A stretch of DNA of 64,000 bases from Diaporthe sp. PMI_573 (lineage: Eukaryota; Ascomycota; Sordariomycetes; Diaporthales; Diaporthaceae). The stretch's first letter is position 1; each line of letters begins with the position of its first letter. This document shows, piece by piece, positions 33,928-44,349 of the stretch. The notes beneath the pieces are model-generated. The model was not told the DNA's origin. It ran no database searches and saw nothing but the letters and a program-made list of their open reading frames with translations. A program made the translations under genes and the position numbers. The stretch is from positions 930,001 through 994,000 of the forward strand of contig JAJTUP010000007.1 of NCBI GenBank assembly GCA_021399435.1, in the 5' to 3' direction.

Positions 33928-36900
33928 TTATATCCGCAGTGACCCTAGCGCAACGATGTGCTGGAGCCAGCCGTCCTTTGAGAACTCGGGACTGCGCATC
34001 TCGAGGGCCTTGAGGATCTTGTCAGTCTTGGGGACGACGTTGGGCGGTACGCTCTCCGGGTCGTTCGGGTCACGGGCCTTGTGGGCGAGCTGCCGGAGCA
34101 TGGATGTGCCCAGCACGGCAATGTACAGCAGGTCCGGGTCCTTCTTGGGCTGGGCTCGCGGCTGTCCAGGCGGCTTAATCCTGGGCTGCTCAAACTCGAC
34201 CGAGAGCTCCCTGACCAGACGGAACAGGTTCTGGGCGAACCCGTTCCCACAAGACAGCCACGTTCGCGTTACACAGGTGTCGTAGTCCGGTGCCAACGAC
34301 GCCACGATGTTGCCGGCGAGGAGACCTTGCATGAGGATTGGCTTGCGGGCCTCGACCAGGGAAGGCAAGCCGGCCGCGCGGGGTTCGCGATGTTGGCCTG
34401 GCACCGGTGAGATGGCCAGAGCAAAGGTGCGGGTTATGAGCTCAGAGGGTGGGGTGTTGGAGGCATCGGCGGCAAAGATGCTCTTGTAATGGGTCCTGTT
34501 TGGCTCATCCCGGGCGAAGAGCTTGGCCAGTGCGTCGATGGCATGTGGCAGGTACGGGTGCAAAACTGGCTCAAAGGGGGCGAACTGCAGCTTGATGCCG
34601 TCTGAGAGATGAGGGGTAGGGGCTGGTGCAAATGCCAGAATGAACTGGAGCAGGCTCTCGGCCTGCTCCCGGGCTTGGATCTCCAACGCGTGAGAAATGT
34701 TGGACAGCAAGATGATGACGTCTTTGAAGAAGTCCAGCGTGTCGGCCTGCGTCCTCAGGAGCATGGTGCGCGTCCCGAGGTACCGGATGGTGTCGCAAAG
34801 GAGCTTGACGAGCAGCTCATCGGCCAGGATGGCATGATTCGGTGGGTAGAAGGAGAGGTTGCGGAGGATTGTGGTGATGCACAGGAGCCGGTCGACCGCG
34901 CGATCGAGTTCGTACTCTTCCGACCCTATAGTGTGAAGTTTGCGAATGGCCAGGTTCTCCAGACGACATGCTCTGGACACATCCTCGTACGGGCTTATCA
35001 GGATCTCGTCGGACAGCTCCTCCGTGTGCTCGACAAGCATCTCGACCTGTTCCTCGGCGCATTCGACCAGGCCCTCCAGGAGTTCCTCGCACCTCGTGAG
35101 ATCAATCTCGAGGCTCTGCCCGCCTACCATGGGCCCTTGCGGGCTCGTCACGGTGGCCAAGGTGTCCAGAGCTAGGCGCACCTCAGCAAGTATGCCACTC
35201 TGCAGGCTCTTGGTCAAGGCGTGCAGGTCGATGTTGCCCAGATGGGCCGGGGGAGGGACGTCAGGTTTGAAGTACTGATATTCCATGCCCAGCCTGGCGG
35301 TCACGTCCAGCTCAACGCCGCCATATGTTTTTGGTTCTGGCACCCGAGAACAGGGAATGTACTCATCAGGTTCCTTGGTCAGAGGCGCGGGGAAGGGCAT
35401 GTTTGCAGGCTCTGCGGAGGCGCCAGCCCCATCGGGGTGCGCACTGCCCGGCAGGGACATGCTGCCGTGCTTGCTAGCCGGGGACGGGGCGGGGAACTCG
35501 TCGTGGACAGGAGTCGCCTGATGGCTCTTAGACATGGCATTTCGTGCGTGACCTTGTACCGAGCTTGGCTGTTGCGCCTGGGGCGGTTGAGGTGTCTGGA
35601 AACCGTTCACGCTTGCTTGCACGCCGCCAGGAGGCATCTGTCTCATGGGCGACTGCATCTGGCCCGGTTGTATGCCGGTGTGCTGGCCTGGTTGCATCAT
35701 GGCACCAGGTGGCGCGTGACCTGGCGACATCTGCTTCATAGGCGTGTTTGGTGCACCGTGCTGCTGCTGCTGCTGTGGATGTTGCTGCTGCTGCTGCTGA
35801 TGTTGTGGTTGTTGTTGTTGTTGCTGCGGGTGTGGCTGTTGCTGATGTTGTTGTTGTTGTTGCTGATGCTGATGCTGCAGTTGCTGTTGCTGTTGCTGTT
35901 GTTGTTGCTGTTGCAGTTGCTGTTGCTGTTGCTGGTGCTGTGGCTGCCTGGCCCGCCATGTCTCCTCGAAGGGCCTGAGGTTTTGTTCGTAGATTATCCT
36001 TAGCTGCTGCGGCGCCATGGGCATCTGCCCGGGGTTGAGATTCATGCCCATGGAGATCTGCGGCCAGAAGTTGCGCCCGGTGACGCTGTTAAAGCCGCCG
36101 GCCTTGTTGACAGCCTGGAACAGCTGCATGAGGTGGATGGGCCTGTCGCCAATGACGGGACTTGGGTTGAGCGGCATCTGCTTCTGCGCCATGAACATGG
36201 AGAGCTGTTTCATGAAGGTATCCGGGCTGGCGTGACCCCTCTGGCCCTGCTGCGGCGCGCCCATGCCGGGCTGCTGGGGCCTCATGGCGGCGGCGTTCAT
36301 GTTGGAGGGCACCTGCCCGTTAGGCATCTGCTGTCTTCCCATCATGTTTCTTTGCGCCATGTTCTGCCCGGGCATCTGGCCCTGCATCTGACCTTGCATC
36401 TGTGCCATCTGCTGCTGCCTGGCCTGCATCTGCTGCATCTTCTGCACGTGTGCAACCATCATCTGCTGCTGCTCGGCCGAGTTCCGCCCTTGCGGCATGC
36501 CCTGCGGCATGCCCTGCGGGTACATCTGGCCCATCTGGCCCATCTGACTCTGCATCTGTGCCATGTGCTGCTGCATCTGGCCCATCTGGCCCATCTGGCC
36601 CATCTGGCCCATCTGGCCCATCTGGCCCATGCCCATCTGCCCGGGTTGTTGCATCATGCCAGGCTGCATCTGGCCCATCTGCTGGCCCATCATCTGGCCG
36701 GGCATCGCGTTCGGATTCGACGGGGGCCGGGCGGGCGAAGGGCTCGCGTTGCCGTAGTTGGGGTTGAAGCCGGGGGTGAAGTTGCCCTGCTGCATGTACG
36801 GGTTCGGCTGCGGGGTGCCGCCGTGCTCGGACGGGATCGGGGAGGCCTGAGGCGCGAACTGCTGGGCGGCGGGAGAGAAAGGGTGAGGCGACGTGGTGGA

Positions 36901-37419
36901 GACCCTCTGGGGCACGCTGCCGGGCCTCATCTGGTTGCTGCCCATGATGGGCGACGGTGTCGCGTTTGCCGAGCCGTTGGTCTGCAGGTGAGGGTATGGC
37001 GACGGCTGGCCCGAGTTGGGCTGCTGCATGCCGGGTTGTTGGCCTTGTGGGTAGTTGGCAAACTGGGACTGCTGGGGGGTGTCGGCGCGCGAGGTGGGCA
37101 GCATGCCGGGGTTGGGTCGCGGGGAGCCTGCGATGCTGTCTTCCCGCGGGCGTGGTCGCTTTGAGGGGATGACGGGGTTGGTCTGGTACATTGGGTTCGC
37201 AAAGGAGGGCGACGCGTTGCGCATCTGGCCGTTCTGCTGCATGGCCATCATCTGCTGGGCCTGTGCGAACTGGGCGGGGTTGAAGGGTGCGCCGCCAGGG
37301 TTTGTCATGTAGTTGGAGGGATCCATCATGCCAGACGCGGCCGCTTGGACATTTGGGTCGAAGCCGTTGTTGCCATTGTGATTGGGGACAGCGGCCTCGT
37401 TGATGCCCCAGGCGGACAT
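33928..37419 (-). CDS. SWI1: SWI/SNF chromatin-remodelling subunit Swi1 (ARID domain)
   Basis: Swi1/ARID1 is the DNA-binding ARID subunit of the nuclear SWI/SNF remodelling complex. A single 1163-codon exon starts MSAWGINEAAVPNHNGNNGF. Residues 1-395 are Met/Gln/Pro-rich and disordered, with a (GQM)n run at about 262-283. The ARID domain is at about 400-490 (TFMKQLSMFMAQKQMPLNPS, LMQLFQAVNKAGGFNSVTGR, QLRIIYEQNLRPFEETW). A long polyglutamine/His tract follows at about 493-560. The C-terminal 450 residues form the conserved helical Swi1 domain (for example CRLENLAIRKLHTIGSEEYE, LSNISHALEIQAREQAESLL). The composition matches fungal Swi1, whose Q/N-rich N-terminus forms a prion in yeast. The upstream region is unusually long. 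The frame is intact. Confidence 0.93.
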   Translation of the reverse strand: MSAWGINEAAVPNHNGNNGFDPNVQAAASGMMDPSNYMTNPGGAPFNPAQFAQAQQMMAMQQNGQMRNASPSFANPMYQTNPVIPSKRPRPREDSIAGSPRPNPGMLPTSRADTPQQSQFANYPQGQQPGMQQPNSGQPSPYPHLQTNGSANATPSPIMGSNQMRPGSVPQRVSTTSPHPFSPAAQQFAPQASPIPSEHGGTPQPNPYMQQGNFTPGFNPNYGNASPSPARPPSNPNAMPGQMMGQQMGQMQPGMMQQPGQMGMGQMGQMGQMGQMGQMGQMQQHMAQMQSQMGQMGQMYPQGMPQGMPQGRNSAEQQQMMVAHVQKMQQMQARQQQMAQMQGQMQGQMPGQNMAQRNMMGRQQMPNGQVPSNMNAAAMRPQQPGMGAPQQGQRGHASPDTFMKQLSMFMAQKQMPLNPSPVIGDRPIHLMQLFQAVNKAGGFNSVTGRNFWPQISMGMNLNPGQMPMAPQQLRIIYEQNLRPFEETWRARQPQHQQQQQQLQQQQQQQQQQQLQHQHQQQQQQHQQQPHPQQQQQQPQHQQQQQQHPQQQQQHGAPNTPMKQMSPGHAPPGAMMQPGQHTGIQPGQMQSPMRQMPPGGVQASVNGFQTPQPPQAQQPSSVQGHARNAMSKSHQATPVHDEFPAPSPASKHGSMSLPGSAHPDGAGASAEPANMPFPAPLTKEPDEYIPCSRVPEPKTYGGVELDVTARLGMEYQYFKPDVPPPAHLGNIDLHALTKSLQSGILAEVRLALDTLATVTSPQGPMVGGQSLEIDLTRCEELLEGLVECAEEQVEMLVEHTEELSDEILISPYEDVSRACRLENLAIRKLHTIGSEEYELDRAVDRLLCITTILRNLSFYPPNHAILADELLVKLLCDTIRYLGTRTMLLRTQADTLDFFKDVIILLSNISHALEIQAREQAESLLQFILAFAPAPTPHLSDGIKLQFAPFEPVLHPYLPHAIDALAKLFARDEPNRTHYKSIFAADASNTPPSELITRTFALAISPVPGQHREPRAAGLPSLVEARKPILMQGLLAGNIVASLAPDYDTCVTRTWLSCGNGFAQNLFRLVRELSVEFEQPRIKPPGQPRAQPKKDPDLLYIAVLGTSMLRQLAHKARDPNDPESVPPNVVPKTDKILKALEMRSPEFSKDGWLQHIVALGSLRI
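35757..35945 (-). repeat. Polyglutamine-encoding CAG/CAA tract in SWI1
   Basis: An almost unbroken run of CAG/CAA (with CAT, CCG and CCA interruptions) on the minus strand encodes a Gln/His tract just after the ARID domain. Mixed codons should slow slippage, but length variation between strains is expected. Confidence 0.9.
36574..36630 (-). repeat. Nine-base minisatellite coding for repeated GQM in SWI1
   Basis: The plus strand repeats CATCTGGCC about six times without mismatch, which translates on the minus strand as consecutive Gly-Gln-Met. The nucleotide identity of the units indicates recent expansion. Confidence 0.9.
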
Positions 37420-37437
37420 GGCTGGGGACGTGAGGGC

Positions 37438-37483
37438 CTACTCGGAGGCGGAGGTCGACAAGGACGTGGATGTGGACGTGGAT

Positions 37484-37515
<32 letters not shown>

Positions 37516-37632
37516 AGACGAGCGACGCGACAAGAGCGGGCGGGGGCGAGGCTGACGGAGCTGCTGTTGATGTCGGATCTGGAATTGGAGCTGGCGGGAT
37601 GCGATGGTGGTGTCGAGGGTCGCAAGGGCCAT
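37438..37632 (-). other. Upstream open reading frame (64 codons) in the SWI1 leader
   Basis: An ATG at 37632 opens a frame (MALATLDTTIASRQLQ...) that runs through a poly-Ser stretch and stops 18 nt before the SWI1 ATG, in a different frame. If this stretch is in the mature mRNA it is a uORF that could reduce SWI1 translation. A GAGGAC hexamer repeat (plus strand, about 37486-37520) encodes the poly-Ser. Confidence 0.5.
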
Positions 37633-39121
37633 CTGGTTGATCGCCGTTTTGCTTTTATCGCAAAGTGGTGAGGCGAAGAAGCATGCGAAGATGCGCGGCT
37701 GCAGAGGATGCGAGGTTCGAGCTTCGAGGCTTGAACGAGGCCTGTGGGGGGCGAAGAGCACACGAAATTAGAAACGGCCAATCATCAAGGGGCAATGACA
37801 AGAAGCCATGAGATGGAAAATAGTATAGGAGCAGGGAGCATGTGCGACGGCGACGTGTTTGGCGATGGGCAAAAGAAGGAGGCGCGTCGGGTCGCGACCT
37901 GGAGCGATTTGCCGAGTGTGTGATGCGATGGGGGGGATTTTTTGGAAGGGGGCAGCAGGATGAACGTGGACAGCAGACGGTTGGCAGTGGACTTGACAGA
38001 GAGAGACCGGGGCGGGATTGGCAGCTAGTGTAGAAGGCATGGGTGTTGGGGTGGGTGCAGGTTCAGGTTACAGGAGGGTGGTCTCGGGTGATTAGGTCAT
38101 TGGGTGGAGGGACTGATTGTGCTGGACTGAGAGCTGAGTGAGTGAGTTGCCTGCTGGCTTACTCTCACCAGGTCTGTGTGTCTGTTTGTCTCGCCCAAGC
38201 TGCTGCCCACACAGCCACAACAGGGTTCTTGATATATGATGCTGGCCTAGTGAAAATAGAAGTGGCATGTCCATTTGCTGCATGTGTGTTTCAGCAGCAA
38301 ATGCGGTGCGAGGCAGCCGAGTCGAGGATACAGAGAGTGTATGTAAATAGACAACGCGTCAAGAAAACGGGCAGAGAGGAACAACACGACAATATTCATA
38401 AGACAGAGGTTATACAAGAGGTCACTGAGAAAGAAATACAAGTAAGTGAAATAGTGAGAGGAAAAATAATTTAGGAATGACAGAGAAATCAATCAAGTGA
38501 GGTGAAGCGGAATAGGATGGGATTGAGGTTGAGGTGATACAGTTCAACACAGCTCAACACAGCACACAATGGAGACACACTAGACACGATATGGATAGGC
38601 AAGGCAGACCACAGGAACTTTCCCGGTTTGAATAAGAGTGGGCAGTGAGAAGTGGGCATCACGCTGTGTGCTGTGCGATGTGTAATGTGTGATGGCAGAC
38701 TGGTGGTGAGATGGTGGTGTGAGTTGGGTGAGGGGGGGGGTGAGCAGAGACAGACAGACCAACTGACTGACTGGCTGAAGATAGCAAAAGCATCAACAAT
38801 CAATAGACAGGCTCAATTGCATCAACACCATCAACACCAGCAACTTTGGCCGGCACTCAGCAATCGTGTGTCAACGGGGGGCATCGGCACCAGGGTGGGA
38901 TCCATCCAAGGGAGAGAGACGCCCGGCCAGGTGGGATTTGCCTTACTGTGCACAAAGGGAAGGGGGTTCGGATGGGCAAGTGAAGACGCCCAGAGGGCCA
39001 GGGCCAGGGGCATGTGGGTGGGCATGTGGCATTGTGGCATGGTCCAGTCGGTAATACATACGTACCGCACGTACCCAAGCAGCAGCAAGCAGCAGAGCAG
39101 CGGCGGAGGCGGAGGCGGCGC

Positions 39122-39251
39122 GCTGGGCTGGGCTGGGCTGGGCCGGGTTGGGTTGGATTGGGTTGGTTTTTGAGGGGTGGCCCTTCGATTCGGTTCGTGA
39201 TGGCCCAACGAACCGTGTGCGCCGGTGCGGTGCGGTGCGGTGCGGTGCGGG
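39122..39251 (+). repeat. G-rich short tandem repeats (TGGGC/GGGTT, then GGTGC)
   Basis: Two arrays of pentamers lie close together: TGGGC grading into GGGTT at 39122-39168, and GGTGC at 39224-39251. They look telomere-like at a glance but do not keep the TTAGGG unit. Confidence 0.75.
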
Positions 39252-39525
39252 TGCGGGTTAGGTGGGCGAGTGGATGGGTGGGTGGGTGAGTTGTAAGTGA
39301 GCGAGCGAGTGGACAGACTGACAATCAAAACAGACTCGCAGACTGGCAGACTGGCAGAACGGTTTCACCCTTCTAGACGAGAGTGTCAGAGAGGGGAGGG
39401 CGAATGGGCGGGTAGGCGGGCAGGCGAGTAATCCTTTCAGTGCCCAGGCTGGGTGCGTGGTGCGTGTCCAGGTCTGGGTGGGAGCTTGTGCGTGCAGGCA
39501 GGGCAGGGTCAGTGCCAGGTCAGTC

Positions 39526-39547
39526 CAGTCAGTCAGTCAGTCAGTCA
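39526..39547 (+). repeat. CAGT tetranucleotide microsatellite
   Basis: CAGT repeats five to six times in a row. A plain microsatellite with no coding context. Confidence 0.85.
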
Positions 39548-41440
39548 ATCTCTCTGGGCTTGAATGACAGGCCGACCAAAGAGACACAGAAAAGGCTGAG
39601 GGGCGGACTAGGAACGGGCGGACAGAAGGGGACTTGGACTGACCGGGCTGGGGAAACAAGAGACGGATGGTCGAGTCGAATCCTGCTCCTGCTCCTGCCC
39701 CGTGCCTCGCCTCTTTCGCCCCGCCCCACTCTTGCTCGGTTTTCCTTCCCTCTCTAGTCTCTCTGCCTCTCTGCCTTGCTACCCCTGCCGGATGTCCGAA
39801 GTAGACTAGCGTTTGAGCTAGATCGTTTCCGGAGTCGGCCAATCAGAACCGGTCGGATCCCTGCCACAAGATCGGCAGGTCCCACGTTGTCTTTTGCCGA
39901 GCCAATCCGCCTGGCCAGATCCGAACCGCACTGCACTTGCTTCACCACCAGCACTCACAACAAAGCCAGGCTAAGCTGCTGCCGAGTCCAGATGGATGGC
40001 TTCATTCTCCTCGTCGACAGAATGGACGAGACCCTCCATCCACCATATTGGCCGGGTTTGATAGACATGGAGAGGAGAGCAACCCACCATACCAACCTGT
40101 CAGATGAATCTGGACTGACTTGAGGTCCTGGGGCTTCATGGTGCTTCCCATGAGGCGGTGTCGCGTATAAGTCCGTCTGTTGCTGCTGCTGTATCAGGGC
40201 CTCCTAAGCTCAACCTACTGAAGCAACCTGAGCCCGCGGTGTCCTGTGATGGCCGTTGCTAGGGCCATGATCCGCCTACGCTCGACTGTTGAAGTCGAGC
40301 GGCAGCCACATCCAGCGTCCTCGTCTGCAGACGTCTTGCGTCAGGTCCTGACAGGCCCATTTGCGCATGGGGAACAGGTCTTGGTCCAGAGGGCCGGCAT
40401 CGACTCATGCAAGCAGGCGTCTTCCAGGAGGGTCCAGGTGATGGGTGAGCCAAGGCTCTGGTGAACGAGCGTCGACGGCTACGGCGAGCACTGTTGTGGA
40501 ATCCTCGGCTATGGCAGAAATGTTAAACTGCTCCATAGGTTTGGACCAGACCAAGAGCTGGAGCTGGCTTCTCCTTTAGCCGATTGTCCTTTAGCCAATT
40601 TGTAGATGGAAGTCAACCACCAACAAGATGGGCGGTTCAGTGTCGTGTGGTGACAGTGACGGAGCAGCAGCGCCCACGGACCTGGTTTGACGTGAGACGG
40701 ATTTGCTCGATTCGCTCCCGCATCGTCTGTGATACAACCAGCAGTACCCTGACAAATCCATTCTAGTCTGTCACCAATCTGCCAGCAGTCAGCAGTCTGC
40801 TGCCATGATGCCGTCCGGTCCACCACCTGCGCGAAAGCCAACCGCAGGGGACAAAAGCCCAGGTTCCGGAGGTTGAGAGACAAGGCAAGTAGGTATAGAA
40901 GAAGCCGGGTTCGGGTCCGACATCAATGGGCATCTAGCGCGATGCAGCCTGCCGGGTAGCGACAGCGAGGGATGCAAGGTTCAGCGGCACGCGCCAGTAG
41001 CGGCAGAGCGTCAGACCGTGTGTCCAATACATGGGGGTGCCCTGTGGGTGGTGCGCAGGATGCAGGTGTGCAGCAGGTCTGTCTGCCCGTTGTGTTGCCG
41101 GTGGCGGTGGTGGTGGTGGTGGGTGGTGTCGTTGCTGGCCCGTTCGAAAATTGATGCCTGTTTCTGCGCCACCAGAATCTGGAGGAAGACGGACAGGCCA
41201 CAGGAATGTCCAGAACAACGAGCGAGAGAAAGGGAAAGAGCAAGAGGCGTCATCTCCTTTCATCGTCCATGGGACTTTATCGAGGGCGGGCGCTGGCCAA
41301 GGCGTTGGTGGGGTTTAGGTCATGCCGGAGGTAATTTTGGCCTGATGTGTTTTTTGAGTGGTACCCCCCGCTCTGCTCCCTGCCTGACGGTGTGTGCTTG
41401 CATTTCGCCTGGTTACTTTGCATGTCGCTTGGCATGCTGT

Positions 41441-41476
41441 GTTGTGCTGTGCTGTGCTGTTGTGCTGTTGTGCTGT
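41441..41476 (+). repeat. TGTGC/TGT microsatellite
   Basis: A run of GTGCT and GTTGTGCT units. It is non-coding and part of the desert upstream of SWI1. Confidence 0.8.
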
Positions 41477-44349
41477 TTTTGGTCTGTCATGAAACGGTTG
41501 TCCGGCTGCGGCTGGGCTGTTCTGGTCATGGTGGTCTTCTGGCTGGGCTGTCTGGGTCGGCCCATGTCATTTTCCCACACTCGCCCATTCCAGCCCGAGA
41601 GCAGTTCTTTCTCCTCTGTGTGCCGATAATTGAGATGCCAGCCAGTCAGTCAAATGTCGTTCTCTCTTCATTTCTCAACAATGAATGATATGATAGAGGT
41701 TTGCTGTCATCTGGTCGAATGTGGGCTCTGGCTGTCGGCATGTGCCACTGACTCCCCCCCCAGCAACACAGGGCTGAGGAGGGTTGAGGAGGGTGTTGGT
41801 GGTGGTGTGTCGATTGAATCGGGGAACATGGCAGTGGTGGCAACAATCGGCAGCAGAACAACAACGAGGGGGCCAGAGGAGGCCAGACGATGTGGGAAGA
41901 AGACCAGAAACGGTGGAATAAGAGAAAAGGGCGAGATGAATGAGAGACGAGGGGTGGAAGTGGGCATCTGGGCGGGTTTATGTGTCTCGAGGGAAGGTAT
42001 CTGGTACAGAGTACATCGGGGGGCTAGTAGCAGCAACGATGTGCTGTGCTCCTTCCCCTGCCCTCACTTGATCCATCATTCATTCATTCATTGACCACCG
42101 TTTATTATCTCCCTTTCCCTTCTTCTCGAAACAGTCAGACTTCCTGTTGCTGTCTAATCCATCCATCCCCCTTTCCTGTCCATTTCCGTCGTCGACTGCT
42201 GTTTCGGCATGGCCCCCTCACAGCTGAAGCATCCATCATCCATCATCCCTCCCTGCACGCACACTCGGTCAACTAGAGTTCGTGCCCTCGTCCATTCTTT
42301 CTCCTCTCCTCTCTCGTCTCCTGCCTGCCTCCCCCACCCTTGCTAGTTTGTTGATTGATTGAATGATTGATCGCCTTGCTTTCCCTATGGTCCAACGGTT
42401 TCAACCCTCTCATCAACAGCTCTGTCGATGGCTGTTGTGGCTGCACCAACGCCCAATTTTACGCAACGCAGCAGTAGCACGTCTTAACACACGCACCCAC
42501 TCACACACACACACACCCCCGACACCCCAGTCCCCATCTTACTTACAGTACTCCTCCGTCCCCGCTGCTGGGATCGTAGCTTGACGGTCTCCACGGCTTC
42601 CCAGTTCCCACCTTCCAACCCGATTGATTACTCAATGGGCATCTGGAAACGGCCGACCTTTCCGAAATCCGCCATGGCCGCACTCACAAAGAACCACACC
42701 GAGTAACGCCATCGTCCTTCACATGCTAACGTGCAGATGATGGCACTGCATTGTTGGGGAGAGCTTGTTGGTTCATTCAACCCCACACGTCAACCTGGTC
42801 CAACCGGTCCGTCTTGAGAAGCCACCTGCAGGTCAACGGCTCTGTCCGAGCCTCCTCTTGGCGTGTAGACCATGAACTTCTGAATGCCAGATTTAACTCT
42901 GCCAAATGTGACGCTTGTCTACTCCCCACTGACCGCCTCTCTTGCTCCCTCACTCCTGATGAGGGGCTCTCGAACTGAGGCTATCCATGCCGCCGGCTGG
43001 GTCTGACATTGACCAGCTTGTTTCACCACACCGACAAGTATCTGTTTGGTAGACAACCCCCAAAGTTAAGGATCGCCAGAAGTCACTGCATGCTACAGTG
43101 ACCAGCCCACGGTGGAAGGGGAGGAGATGGGCTGAAACGAGATGGCAGCCCGTGGTGCGCAGATCTGCTTTGCCACTGTTCGTTCCCCATGACCTTGGCC
43201 CCCACGGCCTGTCCTGAATTCCCATTCTGCATGCTGCTTTTTTCGATTCTGCTTCTACTCCTAACCCGGCTCCCAATTCCCGATGAGGCACGAGCGGTGC
43301 GTGAAAGCCTGGGGCGCTTGTCTCATACGCCACAACCACCCACTGCCATTCCGGTTCGCCATGTCAATCTGACTTGAATGTCTGTCAGTCAGTCGACTGG
43401 CGGCTGTTATTACGCTACCTTATTGCACATGTACAGTAGACTACAGAGTCGGCTGTCAACCGCAGGCGGCCAAGCAGGGGCCCGTCAACTCCGTGAGATC
43501 ACGGCATGTAACACGTGCAGGGGTGGGAGGGGCCCATTGTTGTGACACCAGCCGAGCACAAGCTCTTGTCTTCTTGTTTACAGTATACTACGTGTGCTCC
43601 AGCCTGACGGGCCGTCGCCTGCTGGGGGAGCCTGCTCGTCTGTTGACCGGGCCAGCAGGGGAATGCGACCTCGACCATCATATGCCGATTGTTCATGGGG
43701 CGTGGCGATCAAGGTGCAATGAGGACTCAGACTACAAAATGATATGATATGGCTGGCACATCTCCAAACCCGGGGTTCGCACAAATGTGCACACCTCGAA
43801 GACGTTGCCCTCCCCTTTGGTAGGACCCATTCAGTGCTACGCAGCACACATACACGTATTCTGCTGGGATAGCTTCTTGGGGATTGATGGGGTTTCCATT
43901 TCAACAGTCTTCTACGAGGGTATCTCCTGCGGTAATGAGCCCATCCATAATACAGAGGTTGTGCCCGTCCTCTCTGCGTGCGGCCCAAGCTTTTCAACTA
44001 GGGATCCCGCATGTCGAACGGCTCCCGCAGCGGCGTGTCACCCCCACCTCTCCCGCGACTCGGTTCGGTTTGTGTCCCAGTGTATAATAAATCACCTTCA
44101 CCACCAACCACCCCCACTCCGGATCCAACACACGCCAGAAAAGCCAGCTCGGCCTTTTTGGGGATCGCACCCAAATCTACGCGGCCTTTCACCAGCGCCG
44201 GGGCTCGGTCGCCGCTGCCGAAACCCAGCATCTTGGACGCGACGCCACACACAGGCCCAGTTCCTTGCAAGTCTTTGGCCCGCCAACTGGGTACTCCCTT
44301 GTCTTTCTATACATACTAATGAAAGAAGCAACATTAAATATTAATAGTA

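Larger units (their letters stand above)
37633..44349. other. Gene desert of about 6.7 kb upstream of SWI1
   Basis: I find no protein gene on either strand. Open frames are short, lack family motifs and largely follow composition. The DNA is not uniformly AT-rich and carries many simple repeats: TGGGC/GGGTT (39122-39168), GGTGC (39224-39251), CAGT (39526-39547), TGTGC/TGT (41441-41476) and CA (about 42503-42515). Long promoters and leaders are common in front of fungal regulatory genes, so part of this probably belongs to SWI1. A non-coding transcript cannot be judged from sequence alone. Confidence 0.55.

Noticed and set aside
36133..37164. Long plus-strand open frame rich in His/Leu opposite SWI1
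   Set aside because: It mirrors the repetitive Gln/Met codons of SWI1 on the other strand. It has no motifs and a composition artefact explains it.
39122..39168. Interstitial telomere-like repeat
   Set aside because: The units are TGGGC and GGGTT and do not keep TTAGGG; better called a G-rich microsatellite.
41018..41629. 203-codon plus-strand open frame with Cys/Trp/Val runs
   Set aside because: It passes through GGTGGT and TGTGC microsatellites; the protein is a repeat translation.
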